Shown piece after piece: positions 1 to 4,779 of a stretch of 7,075 bases of DNA. The translations under genes were made by a program, and so were the position numbers. The DNA is from Candidatus Cloacimonadota bacterium (GTDB lineage Bacteria; Cloacimonadota; Cloacimonadia; Cloacimonadales; TCS61): the NCBI GenBank assembly GCA_030626645.1, contig DAOUTP010000091.1, positions 1-7,075 on the forward strand. Reading direction: 5' to 3'. The notes under the pieces are model-generated. The model had not been told where the DNA came from and ran no database searches. It saw only the letters and a program-made list of their open reading frames with translations. How positions within the stretch are numbered: the stretch's first letter is position 1; each line of letters starts with the position of its first letter.

Positions 1-192
1 ACAAAAGAATCAACATCTGTATTATATAAAAATCTGGGTGATTTTCTTAAACAAAAATGTAAAAGTAGCACTGCTTATATATATGTTGGCGACAAAGAGC
101 TAATTTCTGCTATTGGGTTAAAACCATCTTTCAAGCGTCCATTAAAAAATGGAAATCTGGATGGAAGATTATTAAAAATAGAAATTTATTAA
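1..192 (+). CDS. THUMP-type class I SAM-dependent RNA methyltransferase, C-terminal end (partial)
   Basis: Only the last 63 codons are present, read in frame 1 and ending at TAA 190-192. The C-terminus reads LYKNLGDFLKQK, then an AYIYVGDKELISAIGLKPS stretch, then NGNLDGRLLKIEIY. This is the typical ending of COG0116-type 23S rRNA guanine-N2 methyltransferases (RlmL N-terminal-half and YpsC-like proteins), in which the IGLKPS and NG-L segments belong to the Rossmann-fold catalytic domain. Such enzymes transfer a methyl group from S-adenosylmethionine to a guanine in large-subunit rRNA. The catalytic NPP motif and the THUMP domain would lie upstream of the window, so the exact target cannot be told. 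It is separated from the next gene by about 250 bases and a palindromic repeat, so it is probably not co-regulated with it. Confidence 0.75.
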   Translation, partial: TKESTSVLYKNLGDFLKQKCKSSTAYIYVGDKELISAIGLKPSFKRPLKNGNLDGRLLKIEIY

Positions 193-300
193 TGATTAAT
201 ATGCAAAATTCTTGACGTATGTTCGTTTTGAACAAATTTAAATTCATTAGAGATATGAGTTCTGCATAATTGAATGTTTTTATAAAAACTCGAAAACTGA

Positions 301-414
301 TGTCTTTGCGAGTATTCTCCTTGCTGTTTCAAACGAAGCAATCTCTTTTGAATAAATTGTTAGAGATTTAGATTGCTTCGTGAGAATTCCCATATTAGAA
401 ACCTCGCAATGACA
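301..414. repeat. MITE-like palindromic intergenic repeat (GCAATGACA / GAAGCAATCT type)
   Basis: The outer ends form an inverted repeat: TGTCTTTGCGAG (301-312) against CTCGCAATGACA (403-414), with 11 of 12 positions complementary. An inner perfect 12-base inverted repeat lies at 333-344 (ACGAAGCAATCT) and 370-381 (AGATTGCTTCGT). The motif pair (TGTCATTGCGAG ends with CGAAGCAATCT inside) is a dispersed non-autonomous repeat known from many unrelated bacterial genomes, where it often produces false small ORFs beginning CHCE. The minus strand here carries exactly such a spurious reading frame over 280-468. No transposase is present. It lies just upstream of the phosphatase gene and could form a long hairpin in RNA. 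No flanking target-site duplication is obvious. Confidence 0.75.
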
Positions 415-429
415 ATTAAAAATTATTTT

Positions 430-434
430 GGAGG
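430..434 (+). promoter_or_regulatory. Ribosome binding site of the phosphatase gene
   Basis: GGAGG lies 5 bases before ATG 440. It decides the start: a TTG at 428 is in frame, but it overlaps this site and has no site of its own. Confidence 0.8.
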
Positions 435-439
435 ATAAT

Positions 440-1567
440 ATGCAAAAAAAGAGATTTCTTGTTTTCACTCTATTCTTAGTTGTTTTTATTACCTGTTTTG
501 CTCAGGAGATTCAATTTAGTAAAATCGATTCAACAGCAAAATTAACTGAAGGACCTTATGTTTTTTGGGGAAATGAAAATGCTACAATTAAGTACATCTT
601 AAATGATAATTATGTTTCGCAAGACATTACCGTCCGTGGAGAGGGAATTTTCTCTTTCAATCTTGAAGGATTTGATAGTGACTTTGAAATATCCTCATAT
701 ACACCAAGAATTAATCCAAGTACCTACTCCGATATTTCCAAATTTTTCGTTATCAGCGATATCCACGGTCAATATGACCGAATGGTAGAGATTCTCAGGA
801 ATAATAGAATAATCGATTCAAATCTCGATTGGGCTTGGGGAGATGGTCATCTTATTATATTGGGAGATGTTTTTGATCGTGGAGATAAAGTTACTGAATG
901 TCTATGGCTAATACACAAATTGGAAATGCAAGCTGAGAATTGGAGAGGGCAAGTACATTATCTTCTTGGGAATCATGAAGTAATGGTTTTACAGAACAAC
1001 ATTAAGTATGTCCATAACAAATATAAAAAGACTGCTGAAATAATGCAGATGAAGGTCAGTGAGCTTTATTCAGCCAATTCTGAATTCGGACGCTGGCTCC
1101 GAACTAAACATACAATTATTCAATTGAATGACGTTCTCTTTGTTCATGCAGGTATCCATCCAAGGTTTTCATATTACAACTACAACTTTCAAGCAGTCAA
1201 CAACGAAATCCGCAGCAATATAGATGCATCAAAGGATAAAATAAAGTATAATGAATTACTAAACTTCCTTTTTGGAAGTGATGGTCCATTGTGGTATCGT
1301 GGATATTTTGAAGATACAAAAACATCTACCCAGATCAAGCAAGATCAATTATTACAATTGTTAACTGATATGGGTGTTAACAAAATAGTAATTGGACACA
1401 CTACACAAGATTTTATTAATCCATTTTTTAAAGATAGTGTGATTCCAGTAGATACTGGGATTAAATCCGGTAATAAAGGAGAAGCTCTTCTTTATGAAAA
1501 CGGAATTTACTATCGTGTTAAAGCCAATTCCTACAAAGAACAATTAATATTTCCAATAGAAAAATAA
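440..1567 (+). CDS. Exported Shewanella-like (SLP-type) PPP-family metallophosphatase
   Basis: This is a 375-residue protein. Residues 1-22 look like a Sec signal peptide (MQKKR, then a hydrophobic run ending CFAQ), so the enzyme should act outside the cytoplasm. About 80 residues of unassigned sequence precede the calcineurin-like catalytic domain. The PPP metal and phosphate motifs appear in order: SDIHG (D107, H109), GDVFDRG (142-148), GNHE (177-180), HAG (H236) and IGHT (318-321). A GPLWYRG segment near 282-288 favours the bacterial SLP branch over PP1/PP2A or ApaH. The expected reaction is dinuclear-metal-dependent hydrolysis of phosphomonoesters; SLP enzymes dephosphorylate proteins, often at tyrosine. 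The natural substrate cannot be inferred here. ATG 440 is chosen for its GGAGG and the clean signal peptide. The gene is followed after 17 bases by a lipoprotein gene, so the two are probably co-transcribed. Confidence 0.88.
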   Translation: MQKKRFLVFTLFLVVFITCFAQEIQFSKIDSTAKLTEGPYVFWGNENATIKYILNDNYVSQDITVRGEGIFSFNLEGFDSDFEISSYTPRINPSTYSDISKFFVISDIHGQYDRMVEILRNNRIIDSNLDWAWGDGHLIILGDVFDRGDKVTECLWLIHKLEMQAENWRGQVHYLLGNHEVMVLQNNIKYVHNKYKKTAEIMQMKVSELYSANSEFGRWLRTKHTIIQLNDVLFVHAGIHPRFSYYNYNFQAVNNEIRSNIDASKDKIKYNELLNFLFGSDGPLWYRGYFEDTKTSTQIKQDQLLQLLTDMGVNKIVIGHTTQDFINPFFKDSVIPVDTGIKSGNKGEALLYENGIYYRVKANSYKEQLIFPIEK

Positions 1568-1572
1568 AAAAA

Positions 1573-1577
1573 GGGGG
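1573..1577 (+). promoter_or_regulatory. Ribosome binding site of the lipoprotein gene
   Basis: A GGGGG run lies 7 bases before ATG 1585 but only 1 base before the in-frame ATG at 1579. The spacing favours 1585. Confidence 0.6.
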
Positions 1578-1584
1578 TATGATA

Positions 1585-2205
1585 ATGAAAAATATTATCA
1601 TTTTAGTAATTTTCGCTGCATTGCTTTTGGCAGGATGTGGAAAGCTTGACGAGGCAAAAAAGGCAATGAATGCTGTGAAACAGGTCGTAGAAGTAGTAGA
1701 GAGTACGGCTGATTCATTCAAAGATATGGATGAAGATGAAATTAAAAAGATCAAATTAAATGAAAAGGAAGTTAGATCATTTTTTGACAATGTTTCAAAA
1801 ATTAAAGAGAAATATCCTGACATCCATTTTCAGGTTGCTCAAGTAGCTCTTATAGAGGCTATCGGTGCCGGTGAAAATTTAAAGGATATCGTAAATAAAG
1901 AAATGAACATTTCTTTTGATGATTACGCCAGACTTTCTACAGTAATAACTTTCGCAGAAGCAGTTGGTACCGGTCTTCAACTAACAAAAGCTATGCATGA
2001 ACAAATGATCTTAGGCAAAGAAGCTTTGGAAACTCAATTAAGTGGAGATCTCACTATAGAGCAAAAAGAGGAATTGGAAAAAGCTCTCGCCGAAGCAAAA
2101 CAAGAGATAGAGGAATTGGAAAAAGAAATGAACAGCGATGAATATGCTAACATTAAACATAATTATGAATTGATCAATAAAATCAAAGAAGACTTTGATA
2201 TATAG
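1585..2205 (+). CDS. Coiled-coil lipoprotein of unknown function
   Basis: This is a 206-residue protein. Residues 1-18 form a lipoprotein signal: MKN, a hydrophobic core, then the lipobox LAGC with the lipid-acceptor Cys at 18. Gly-Lys follows the Cys, with no Asp at +2 as an inner-membrane retention signal, so outer-membrane or generic envelope anchoring is plausible if the cell is diderm. The mature part is highly charged and helical. Residues about 157-183 (LTIEQKEELEKALAEAKQEI and following) are a strong coiled-coil candidate with heptad Leu/Ile. The middle, about 80-145, contains two Gly-containing helical segments (EAIGAG and EAVGTG) that may be related to each other. I recognise no family. 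Tight linkage to the exported phosphatase suggests the two act together in the envelope, but nothing in the sequence shows how. Confidence 0.8.
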   Translation: MKNIIILVIFAALLLAGCGKLDEAKKAMNAVKQVVEVVESTADSFKDMDEDEIKKIKLNEKEVRSFFDNVSKIKEKYPDIHFQVAQVALIEAIGAGENLKDIVNKEMNISFDDYARLSTVITFAEAVGTGLQLTKAMHEQMILGKEALETQLSGDLTIEQKEELEKALAEAKQEIEELEKEMNSDEYANIKHNYELINKIKEDFDI

Positions 2206-2231
2206 ATTAATAACAATAATTGTTTCTTATG

Positions 2232-2260
2232 AGGATGGGTTTATAATTCATCCTTTTTTT
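2232..2260 (+). terminator. Rho-independent terminator after the lipoprotein gene
   Basis: A 6-bp stem AGGATG (2232-2237) / CATCCT (2249-2254) with an 11-base loop is followed by a run of T (2255-2260). It begins 26 bases after the lipoprotein stop codon and probably ends the phosphatase-lipoprotein transcript. The stem is short, so it may be leaky. Confidence 0.6.
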
Positions 2261-2330
2261 GTTGAATAAATATAGGAAATAACAATTAAAGAGAAAGTAA
2301 AATAATCTGTTTTTATAGTAATCAATTATG

Positions 2331-2356
2331 CTCCGAAATATTTCGGAGTTTTTTTT
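2331..2356 (+). terminator. Second hairpin terminator, perfect palindrome plus T-tract
   Basis: CTCCGAAATATTTCGGAG (2331-2348) is a perfect 18-base palindrome followed by eight T residues (2349-2356). It is the stronger of two terminators in tandem and insulates the metal-cluster genes downstream. It has no convincing A-tract on the other side, and no minus-strand gene ends here. Confidence 0.75.
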
Positions 2357-2377
2357 GTTTATTTTTTAAAATAAAAC

Positions 2378-2406
2378 TTGCGTTCTGCACATATGTTCAA
2401 TATATT
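2378..2406 (+). promoter_or_regulatory. Sigma-70-type promoter candidate for the DUF134-headed unit
   Basis: TTGCGT (2378-2383) and TATATT (2401-2406) are separated by exactly 17 bases. The -10 box matches consensus at 5 of 6 positions; the -35 box matches only at TTG. Transcription would start near 2413, leaving a leader of about 22 bases with the GGAG at 2426-2429. It lies directly after two terminators, where a promoter is expected. No sigma-54 type GG/GC promoter was seen here. Confidence 0.5.
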
Positions 2407-2425
2407 GTCTTATGAGTTTAATAAA

Positions 2426-2429
2426 GGAG
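2426..2429 (+). promoter_or_regulatory. Ribosome binding site of the DUF134 gene
   Basis: AAAGGAG ends 5 bases before ATG 2435. This decides against the in-frame upstream starts (TTG 2378 and others), which lie in the promoter and lack a binding site. Confidence 0.75.
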
Positions 2430-2434
2430 AATGT

Positions 2435-2890
2435 ATGCCTAGAAGAAAAATGCAAAGGATTGTGCACAGACCTCCACTTTATACGGAATTTAAGCCAATT
2501 GGAGTTAGAAGACTATCATTAGATTCAATAGAACTCTCAATTGATGAATATGAAGCAATTCGGCTTGCAGATAACATCGGCATGACACATAATGATGCTG
2601 CTGATGAAATGGAAATATCACGATCCACTTTTTCACGACTGATTGAAAAAGCTCGTAAAAAGATAGCTGAATTTATTATTGAGGGTAAGCATCTTCAAAT
2701 TGATGGTGGAAATATTCATTTCCGAGGTAATATAATTAAATGCAATTCTTGTGGACATATGTTCAATACAAATTTTGATAACGTAATTAATAAATGTCCC
2801 TCCTGTGGTTCAGAAAATTTAGTGGATCTGGCAGGAGGATTCGGGCATGGCAGATGTTGCAGTAATAACAATAATGGAAGAAGGAGATAA
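2435..2890 (+). CDS. DUF134-family HTH regulator with C-terminal zinc ribbon
   Basis: This is a 151-residue cytoplasmic protein. It begins MPRRKMQRIVHRPP, followed by the family signature around YTEFKPIGV and LSIDEYEAIRLAD (about 34-46). Next comes a sigma-70 region-4-like helix-turn-helix, about 50-80 (MTHNDAADEMEISRSTFSRL). DUF134 proteins are predicted DNA-binding proteins. The C-terminal extension has two CxxC pairs, C103/C106 and C121/C124, which should hold one structural zinc or iron. It ends with GFGHGRCC (H138, C141, C142), which may bind metal as well. It is first in the transcription unit and followed after only 2 bases by the next start codon, whose AAGGAG lies within its last codons. 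Inference: it senses metal or cluster status and regulates this locus, possibly including its own promoter. Confidence 0.88.
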   Translation: MPRRKMQRIVHRPPLYTEFKPIGVRRLSLDSIELSIDEYEAIRLADNIGMTHNDAADEMEISRSTFSRLIEKARKKIAEFIIEGKHLQIDGGNIHFRGNIIKCNSCGHMFNTNFDNVINKCPSCGSENLVDLAGGFGHGRCCSNNNNGRRR

Positions 2891-2892
2891 TT

Positions 2893-3069
2893 ATGCCAGG
2901 TGGAGACAAAACAGGTCCGGATGGAAAAGGACCAAGAACAGGACGCGGATTAGGAAAATCTGCTGGAAACGATATGGGACGTGACAAAGGTCAGGGTCAA
3001 GGTCGAGGTCGAGAGCAAGGTCAAGGTCGAGAGCAAGGTCAAGGTCGAGGTCAAGGAAGAAATAGATAA
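2893..3069 (+). CDS. Small Gly/Arg/Gln-repeat protein with DUF5320-like N-terminus
   Basis: This is a 58-residue protein with a strong AAGGAG (2881-2886) and ATG 2893 two bases after the DUF134 stop. Its N-terminus, MPGGDKTGPDGKGPRTGRGL, matches the start of the next protein (MPRGDRRGPSGMGPMTGRGL) at most positions, so the two are paralogous at that end. From residue 33 it becomes a low-complexity run of Gly-Gln, Gly-Arg and Glu-Gln pairs, ending GRNR. There is no Cys, no coiled coil and no C-terminal domain, unlike the neighbour. DUF5320-type proteins commonly sit next to NifX and DUF134 genes, but their biochemical role is not known to me. The very basic, glycine-rich tail could bind nucleic acid or acidic partners; that is inference. 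Confidence 0.8.
   Translation: MPGGDKTGPDGKGPRTGRGLGKSAGNDMGRDKGQGQGRGREQGQGREQGQGRGQGRNR
2989..3060 (+). repeat. In-frame hexanucleotide tandem array (GGTCRA / GAGCAA units)
   Basis: Twelve consecutive 6-base units make up this stretch. Most are GGTCAA or GGTCGA, two are GAGCAA, and the last (GGAAGA) is degenerate. A higher-order 18-base unit is repeated exactly at 3007-3024 and 3025-3042. All units are in frame with the 58-residue protein, so gain or loss of units would change its length by two residues without a frameshift. Confidence 0.9.
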
Positions 3070-3098
3070 TTTGGTTTAACTAAAATAAGGAGGTTATT

Positions 3099-3425
3099 AT
3101 GCCAAGAGGTGACAGAAGAGGTCCTAGCGGAATGGGTCCAATGACAGGTAGAGGTTTAGGATATTGCAATGGCTATGAAAGTCCCGGATATACAAAAGGT
3201 GCTCCACGCGGTGGTGCAAGTTTTGGTAGAGGATTTGATCGTGGTTTTGGAAGAGGTTACGGACGAGGATTTGGAAATCAGGGATTTTCTAATTATCCAA
3301 ATTATCCTGTTCCTCAATATTCAGCAAAAGATGAAGAAAAGTATCTTGAATCTGAGATGGATGCGCTGAAGAATGAACTTAAGGTAATGGAAGCACGACT
3401 CTCCGAATTGAAAAAGGATGAGTAA
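3099..3425 (+). CDS. DUF5320-family protein with Gly/Arg/Phe-rich middle and C-terminal coiled coil
   Basis: This is a 108-residue protein with AAGGAGG (3087-3093) 5 bases before ATG 3099. Three parts are visible. Residues 1-25 hold the family signature MPRGDRRGPSGMGPMTGRGL followed by GYC (single Cys at 23). Residues 35-64 are an RGF/RGY-type low-complexity region with repeated GRGF, DRGF, GRGY and GRGF. Residues about 77-106 are a charged amphipathic helix with Leu heptads, a likely coiled coil for oligomerisation. DUF5320 members are small proteins of anaerobes and archaea found beside NifX/NifB-domain and DUF134 genes. Their function is not established. It shares its N-terminal motif with the preceding 58-residue protein. 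A terminator-like hairpin follows 9 bases after the stop. Confidence 0.82.
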   Translation: MPRGDRRGPSGMGPMTGRGLGYCNGYESPGYTKGAPRGGASFGRGFDRGFGRGYGRGFGNQGFSNYPNYPVPQYSAKDEEKYLESEMDALKNELKVMEARLSELKKDE

Positions 3426-3433
3426 TGTGGAAT

Positions 3434-3474
3434 GCGGCAGGGGTTGAATCTCTCCTCCTCTGTCGCTATTTTTT
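3434..3474 (+). terminator. Internal terminator or attenuator with anti-SD sequence in its loop/right arm
   Basis: GCGGCAGGGG (3434-3443) pairs with CCTCTGTCGC (3457-3466) over 10 bp, including two G-U pairs, with a 13-base loop. It is followed by TATTTTTT (3467-3474), the form of a Rho-independent terminator. The loop and right arm also contain CCTCCT (3454-3459), which is complementary to the AGGAGG ribosome binding site at 3480-3485 just downstream, so an alternative pairing that hides that site is possible. It lies inside what otherwise looks like one operon, so partial termination is likely. Confidence 0.6.
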
Positions 3475-3494
3475 CTTCAAGGAGGTAAAATAAT

Positions 3495-3791
3495 ATGACA
3501 GATGGAAGACATTATGGTGGATTTAAATACAGGAATAAACGAAGTCAAAGTCATCGTGGAAGAAATTCTTTTATTGGAACAATGATAACTGCCATTGCAG
3601 GAACTGTCGTAAAAGATCTAACAAGTGAGGATAGTAAAATTAAAAAGATGTTCAACAAAGTAATTCATCCCAAACAAATTGAAGATAAACAGAATGAGAA
3701 AAAGATCATTAATGCCGAATATTCGGTTATTGATAATAAAAAAATCGAAATAGAAAGTAGCTCACAGATTGACACGGAAAAACACAGATAA
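3495..3791 (+). CDS. Unrecognised small basic protein (98 residues), 3' end within a repeat
   Basis: The start is supported by AAGGAGG (3479-3485), 9 bases before ATG 3495. Residues 1-24 are basic and Gly/Arg/Tyr-rich (HYGGFKYRNKR, SHRGR), a style reminiscent of the two preceding proteins. Residues 25-42 form a short hydrophobic helix (SFIGTMITAIAGTVVKDL) that could be membrane-associated or a dimerisation helix. The rest is charged and rich in Lys, Glu and Ile. The last ten residues (S89-R98) are encoded by the start of an intergenic repeat (3760-3877), so the native C-terminus may have been replaced. I recognise no family and see no catalytic motif. Position in the cluster suggests a role with the NifX and ATPase genes, but this is only guilt by association. 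Confidence 0.65.
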   Translation: MTDGRHYGGFKYRNKRSQSHRGRNSFIGTMITAIAGTVVKDLTSEDSKIKKMFNKVIHPKQIEDKQNEKKIINAEYSVIDNKKIEIESSSQIDTEKHR

Positions 3792-3877
3792 AATCAGAAA
3801 ACAGAAAGTGAAAAGATATAAAATATACTTAGATTTTTTTTACTTTTTATCCGTAAAATCCGTGATAATCCGTGAGC
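3760..3877. repeat. Imperfect long inverted repeat of CACAGAT/CACGGAT units, copy 1
   Basis: The left end GCTCACAGAT (3760-3769) and right end ATCCGTGAGC (3868-3877) are inverted with one mismatch. The symmetry continues inward for about 34 bases: 3760-3793 against the complement of 3844-3877, with most positions matching and one gap. Each arm holds short tandem CACRGAT-like units, a style seen in dispersed repeats of several bacterial groups. The left arm overlaps the 3' end of the 98-residue gene and supplies its stop codon. The right end stops 4 bases before the AAAGGAG of the next gene. The same end sequences recur at 6512-6608. Confidence 0.65.
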
Positions 3878-3881
3878 AAAA

Positions 3882-3888
3882 AAAGGAG
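3882..3888 (+). promoter_or_regulatory. Ribosome binding site of the first NifX-family gene
   Basis: AAAGGAG lies 7 bases before ATG 3896. It decides against the in-frame GTG 3872, which is part of the repeat and has no binding site. Confidence 0.8.
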
Positions 3889-3895
3889 AAAAAAA

Positions 3896-4234
3896 ATGAA
3901 TAAAAAAATCGCAATACCTACAGAAAGTGGAAATTTATGTGCTCATTTTGGACATTGTGAAAAATTTGCTATTTACGAAATTGAGAACAACAAGATAGTT
4001 AACGAGGAATTTGTATCACCACCGCCACACGAACCAGGTTCACATCCTGCTTTTTTGAGAGAACTGGGATGCACAGCAATTATCGCCGGTGGAATGGGAA
4101 GTAGAGCTCAACAGCTTTTTGCACAAAATAATATTGATGTGATCATTGGATTGAGTTCTGATAATCTTAAAGGACTCGTGGAAACTTACATTTCTGAAGG
4201 ATTGAAATCAGGAGATAATCTCTGCGATCACTAA
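3896..4234 (+). CDS. NifX/NifB-family metal-cluster protein, Cys/His-rich type
   Basis: This is a 112-residue cytoplasmic protein, the usual length for a stand-alone dinitrogenase Fe-Mo cofactor domain (PF02579 type, RNase H-like fold). Family marks are the start KIAIPTESG, the CAHFGHCEKF segment with C15, H17, H20 and C21, PPPHEPGSHP with H45 and H50, the AGGMGSRAQQLF helix start near 64-75, and a C-terminal CDH (C110-H112). The clustered Cys and His residues are good candidates for binding a metal or Fe-S species. Members of this family carry or deliver metal-sulfur clusters in nitrogenase assembly or, as ORP, outside it. No nitrogenase genes are visible here. Its leader is a repeat ending just before its ribosome binding site. 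The universal stress gene follows 51 bases later. Confidence 0.88.
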   Translation: MNKKIAIPTESGNLCAHFGHCEKFAIYEIENNKIVNEEFVSPPPHEPGSHPAFLRELGCTAIIAGGMGSRAQQLFAQNNIDVIIGLSSDNLKGLVETYISEGLKSGDNLCDH

Positions 4235-4273
4235 GTGTGATTTTGGGTTGTGAAAAAGAATAATTTTTTATTT

Positions 4274-4280
4274 GAGGGGG
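4274..4280 (+). promoter_or_regulatory. Ribosome binding site of the universal stress gene
   Basis: GAGGGGG ends 5 bases before ATG 4286 and decides the start over the in-frame GTG at 4250. Confidence 0.7.
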
Positions 4281-4285
4281 ATATT

Positions 4286-4738
4286 ATGGAAAAAATTTTA
4301 GCAGCTATCGATTTTTTAGACACTACCGATTATGTAATTAATTATGTAAAAAAGATGATCAAAGAATCCAAAGGGCAATTGCTTATAGTTCACTCTGAGA
4401 CGTTAGAATCATATCTTTCTACAATTACAACAGAATTTAATCAAACACCTTCAATGGAGTTGATAAATGTTCAGAAAAAGCAAATTGAGAATAGACTTAA
4501 AGAAATCCACAATAACTTAAGCAAGGATGGGATTAAAGCTGAATGCATTTTAATGGAAGGATCAACGGTCGATAATATATTAAAGGAAGCCGAAATATTT
4601 AAGGCTGATCTTATTGTTATTGGTTCTCATAAGCATGGAAAATTCCATAATCTTCTGTTCGGGAGTATCCATAAATCTCTAATTGCTCTCTCTCAAATAC
4701 CGGTCTTGATCGTGCCTTCTGAAGATAGTAAAAATTAA
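4286..4738 (+). CDS. Universal stress protein (UspA family) with altered ATP-binding loop
   Basis: This is a 150-residue single-domain USP. It starts MEKILAAIDF with the conserved nucleotide-contacting Asp at 9. The C-terminal loop reads GSHKHGKFHNLLFGS (113-127), followed by IPVLIVP (138-144). The usual ATP signature is G-x2-G-x9-G-S/T. Here the second Gly position is Lys116, though the neighbouring G118 and the final G126-S127 are kept, so ATP binding may be changed rather than lost. USPs of this kind bind ATP or AMP as dimers and act in stress and energy signalling. ATG 4286 is chosen because GAGGGGG (4274-4280) ends 5 bases before it; the in-frame GTG 4250 lacks a site. It lies between a NifX-family gene and the ATPase pair, so it may be a partner of the cluster. 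Confidence 0.88.
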   Translation: MEKILAAIDFLDTTDYVINYVKKMIKESKGQLLIVHSETLESYLSTITTEFNQTPSMELINVQKKQIENRLKEIHNNLSKDGIKAECILMEGSTVDNILKEAEIFKADLIVIGSHKHGKFHNLLFGSIHKSLIALSQIPVLIVPSEDSKN

Positions 4739-4779
4739 AATTAGCAATTTATTAATAGAATAAGAGAAAAAGGAAAAAG

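Noticed and set aside
212..244. Promoter candidate TTGACG followed by TTTAAATT
   Set aside because: The -35-like box is good, but no acceptable -10 box lies at 16-18 bases; TAAATT is about 21 bases away.
280..468. Minus-strand 62-codon reading frame
   Set aside because: It is the translation of the palindromic repeat at 301-414; its CHCE-containing sequence is the typical false ORF from this repeat type, and it overlaps the real start of the phosphatase gene.
1518..1823. Minus-strand 101-codon reading frame across the phosphatase/lipoprotein junction
   Set aside because: It lies antisense to two well-supported genes, is rich in Phe/Ser/Ile as expected for the complement of Lys/Glu-rich coding sequence, and has no recognisable domain.
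2787..2987. Minus-strand Pro-rich 66-codon reading frame
   Set aside because: It is the complement of the Gly-rich starts and ends of the DUF134 and 58-residue genes; no binding site or domain supports it.
2989..3060. CRISPR-like or satellite non-coding array
   Set aside because: Units are 6 bases with no spacers and stay in frame within a gene that has its own start, ribosome site and stop.
3872..3895. Upstream GTG start for the first NifX-family gene
   Set aside because: The GTG is part of the repeat end, has no ribosome site, and would add a Lys/Arg-rich leader absent from the family; ATG 3896 has a well-spaced AAAGGAG.
4227..4244. Small hairpin ATCAC/GTGAT plus TTTT at the NifX gene stop codon
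   Set aside because: Only a 5-bp AT-rich stem overlapping the stop and a four-base T-run; too weak to call a terminator.
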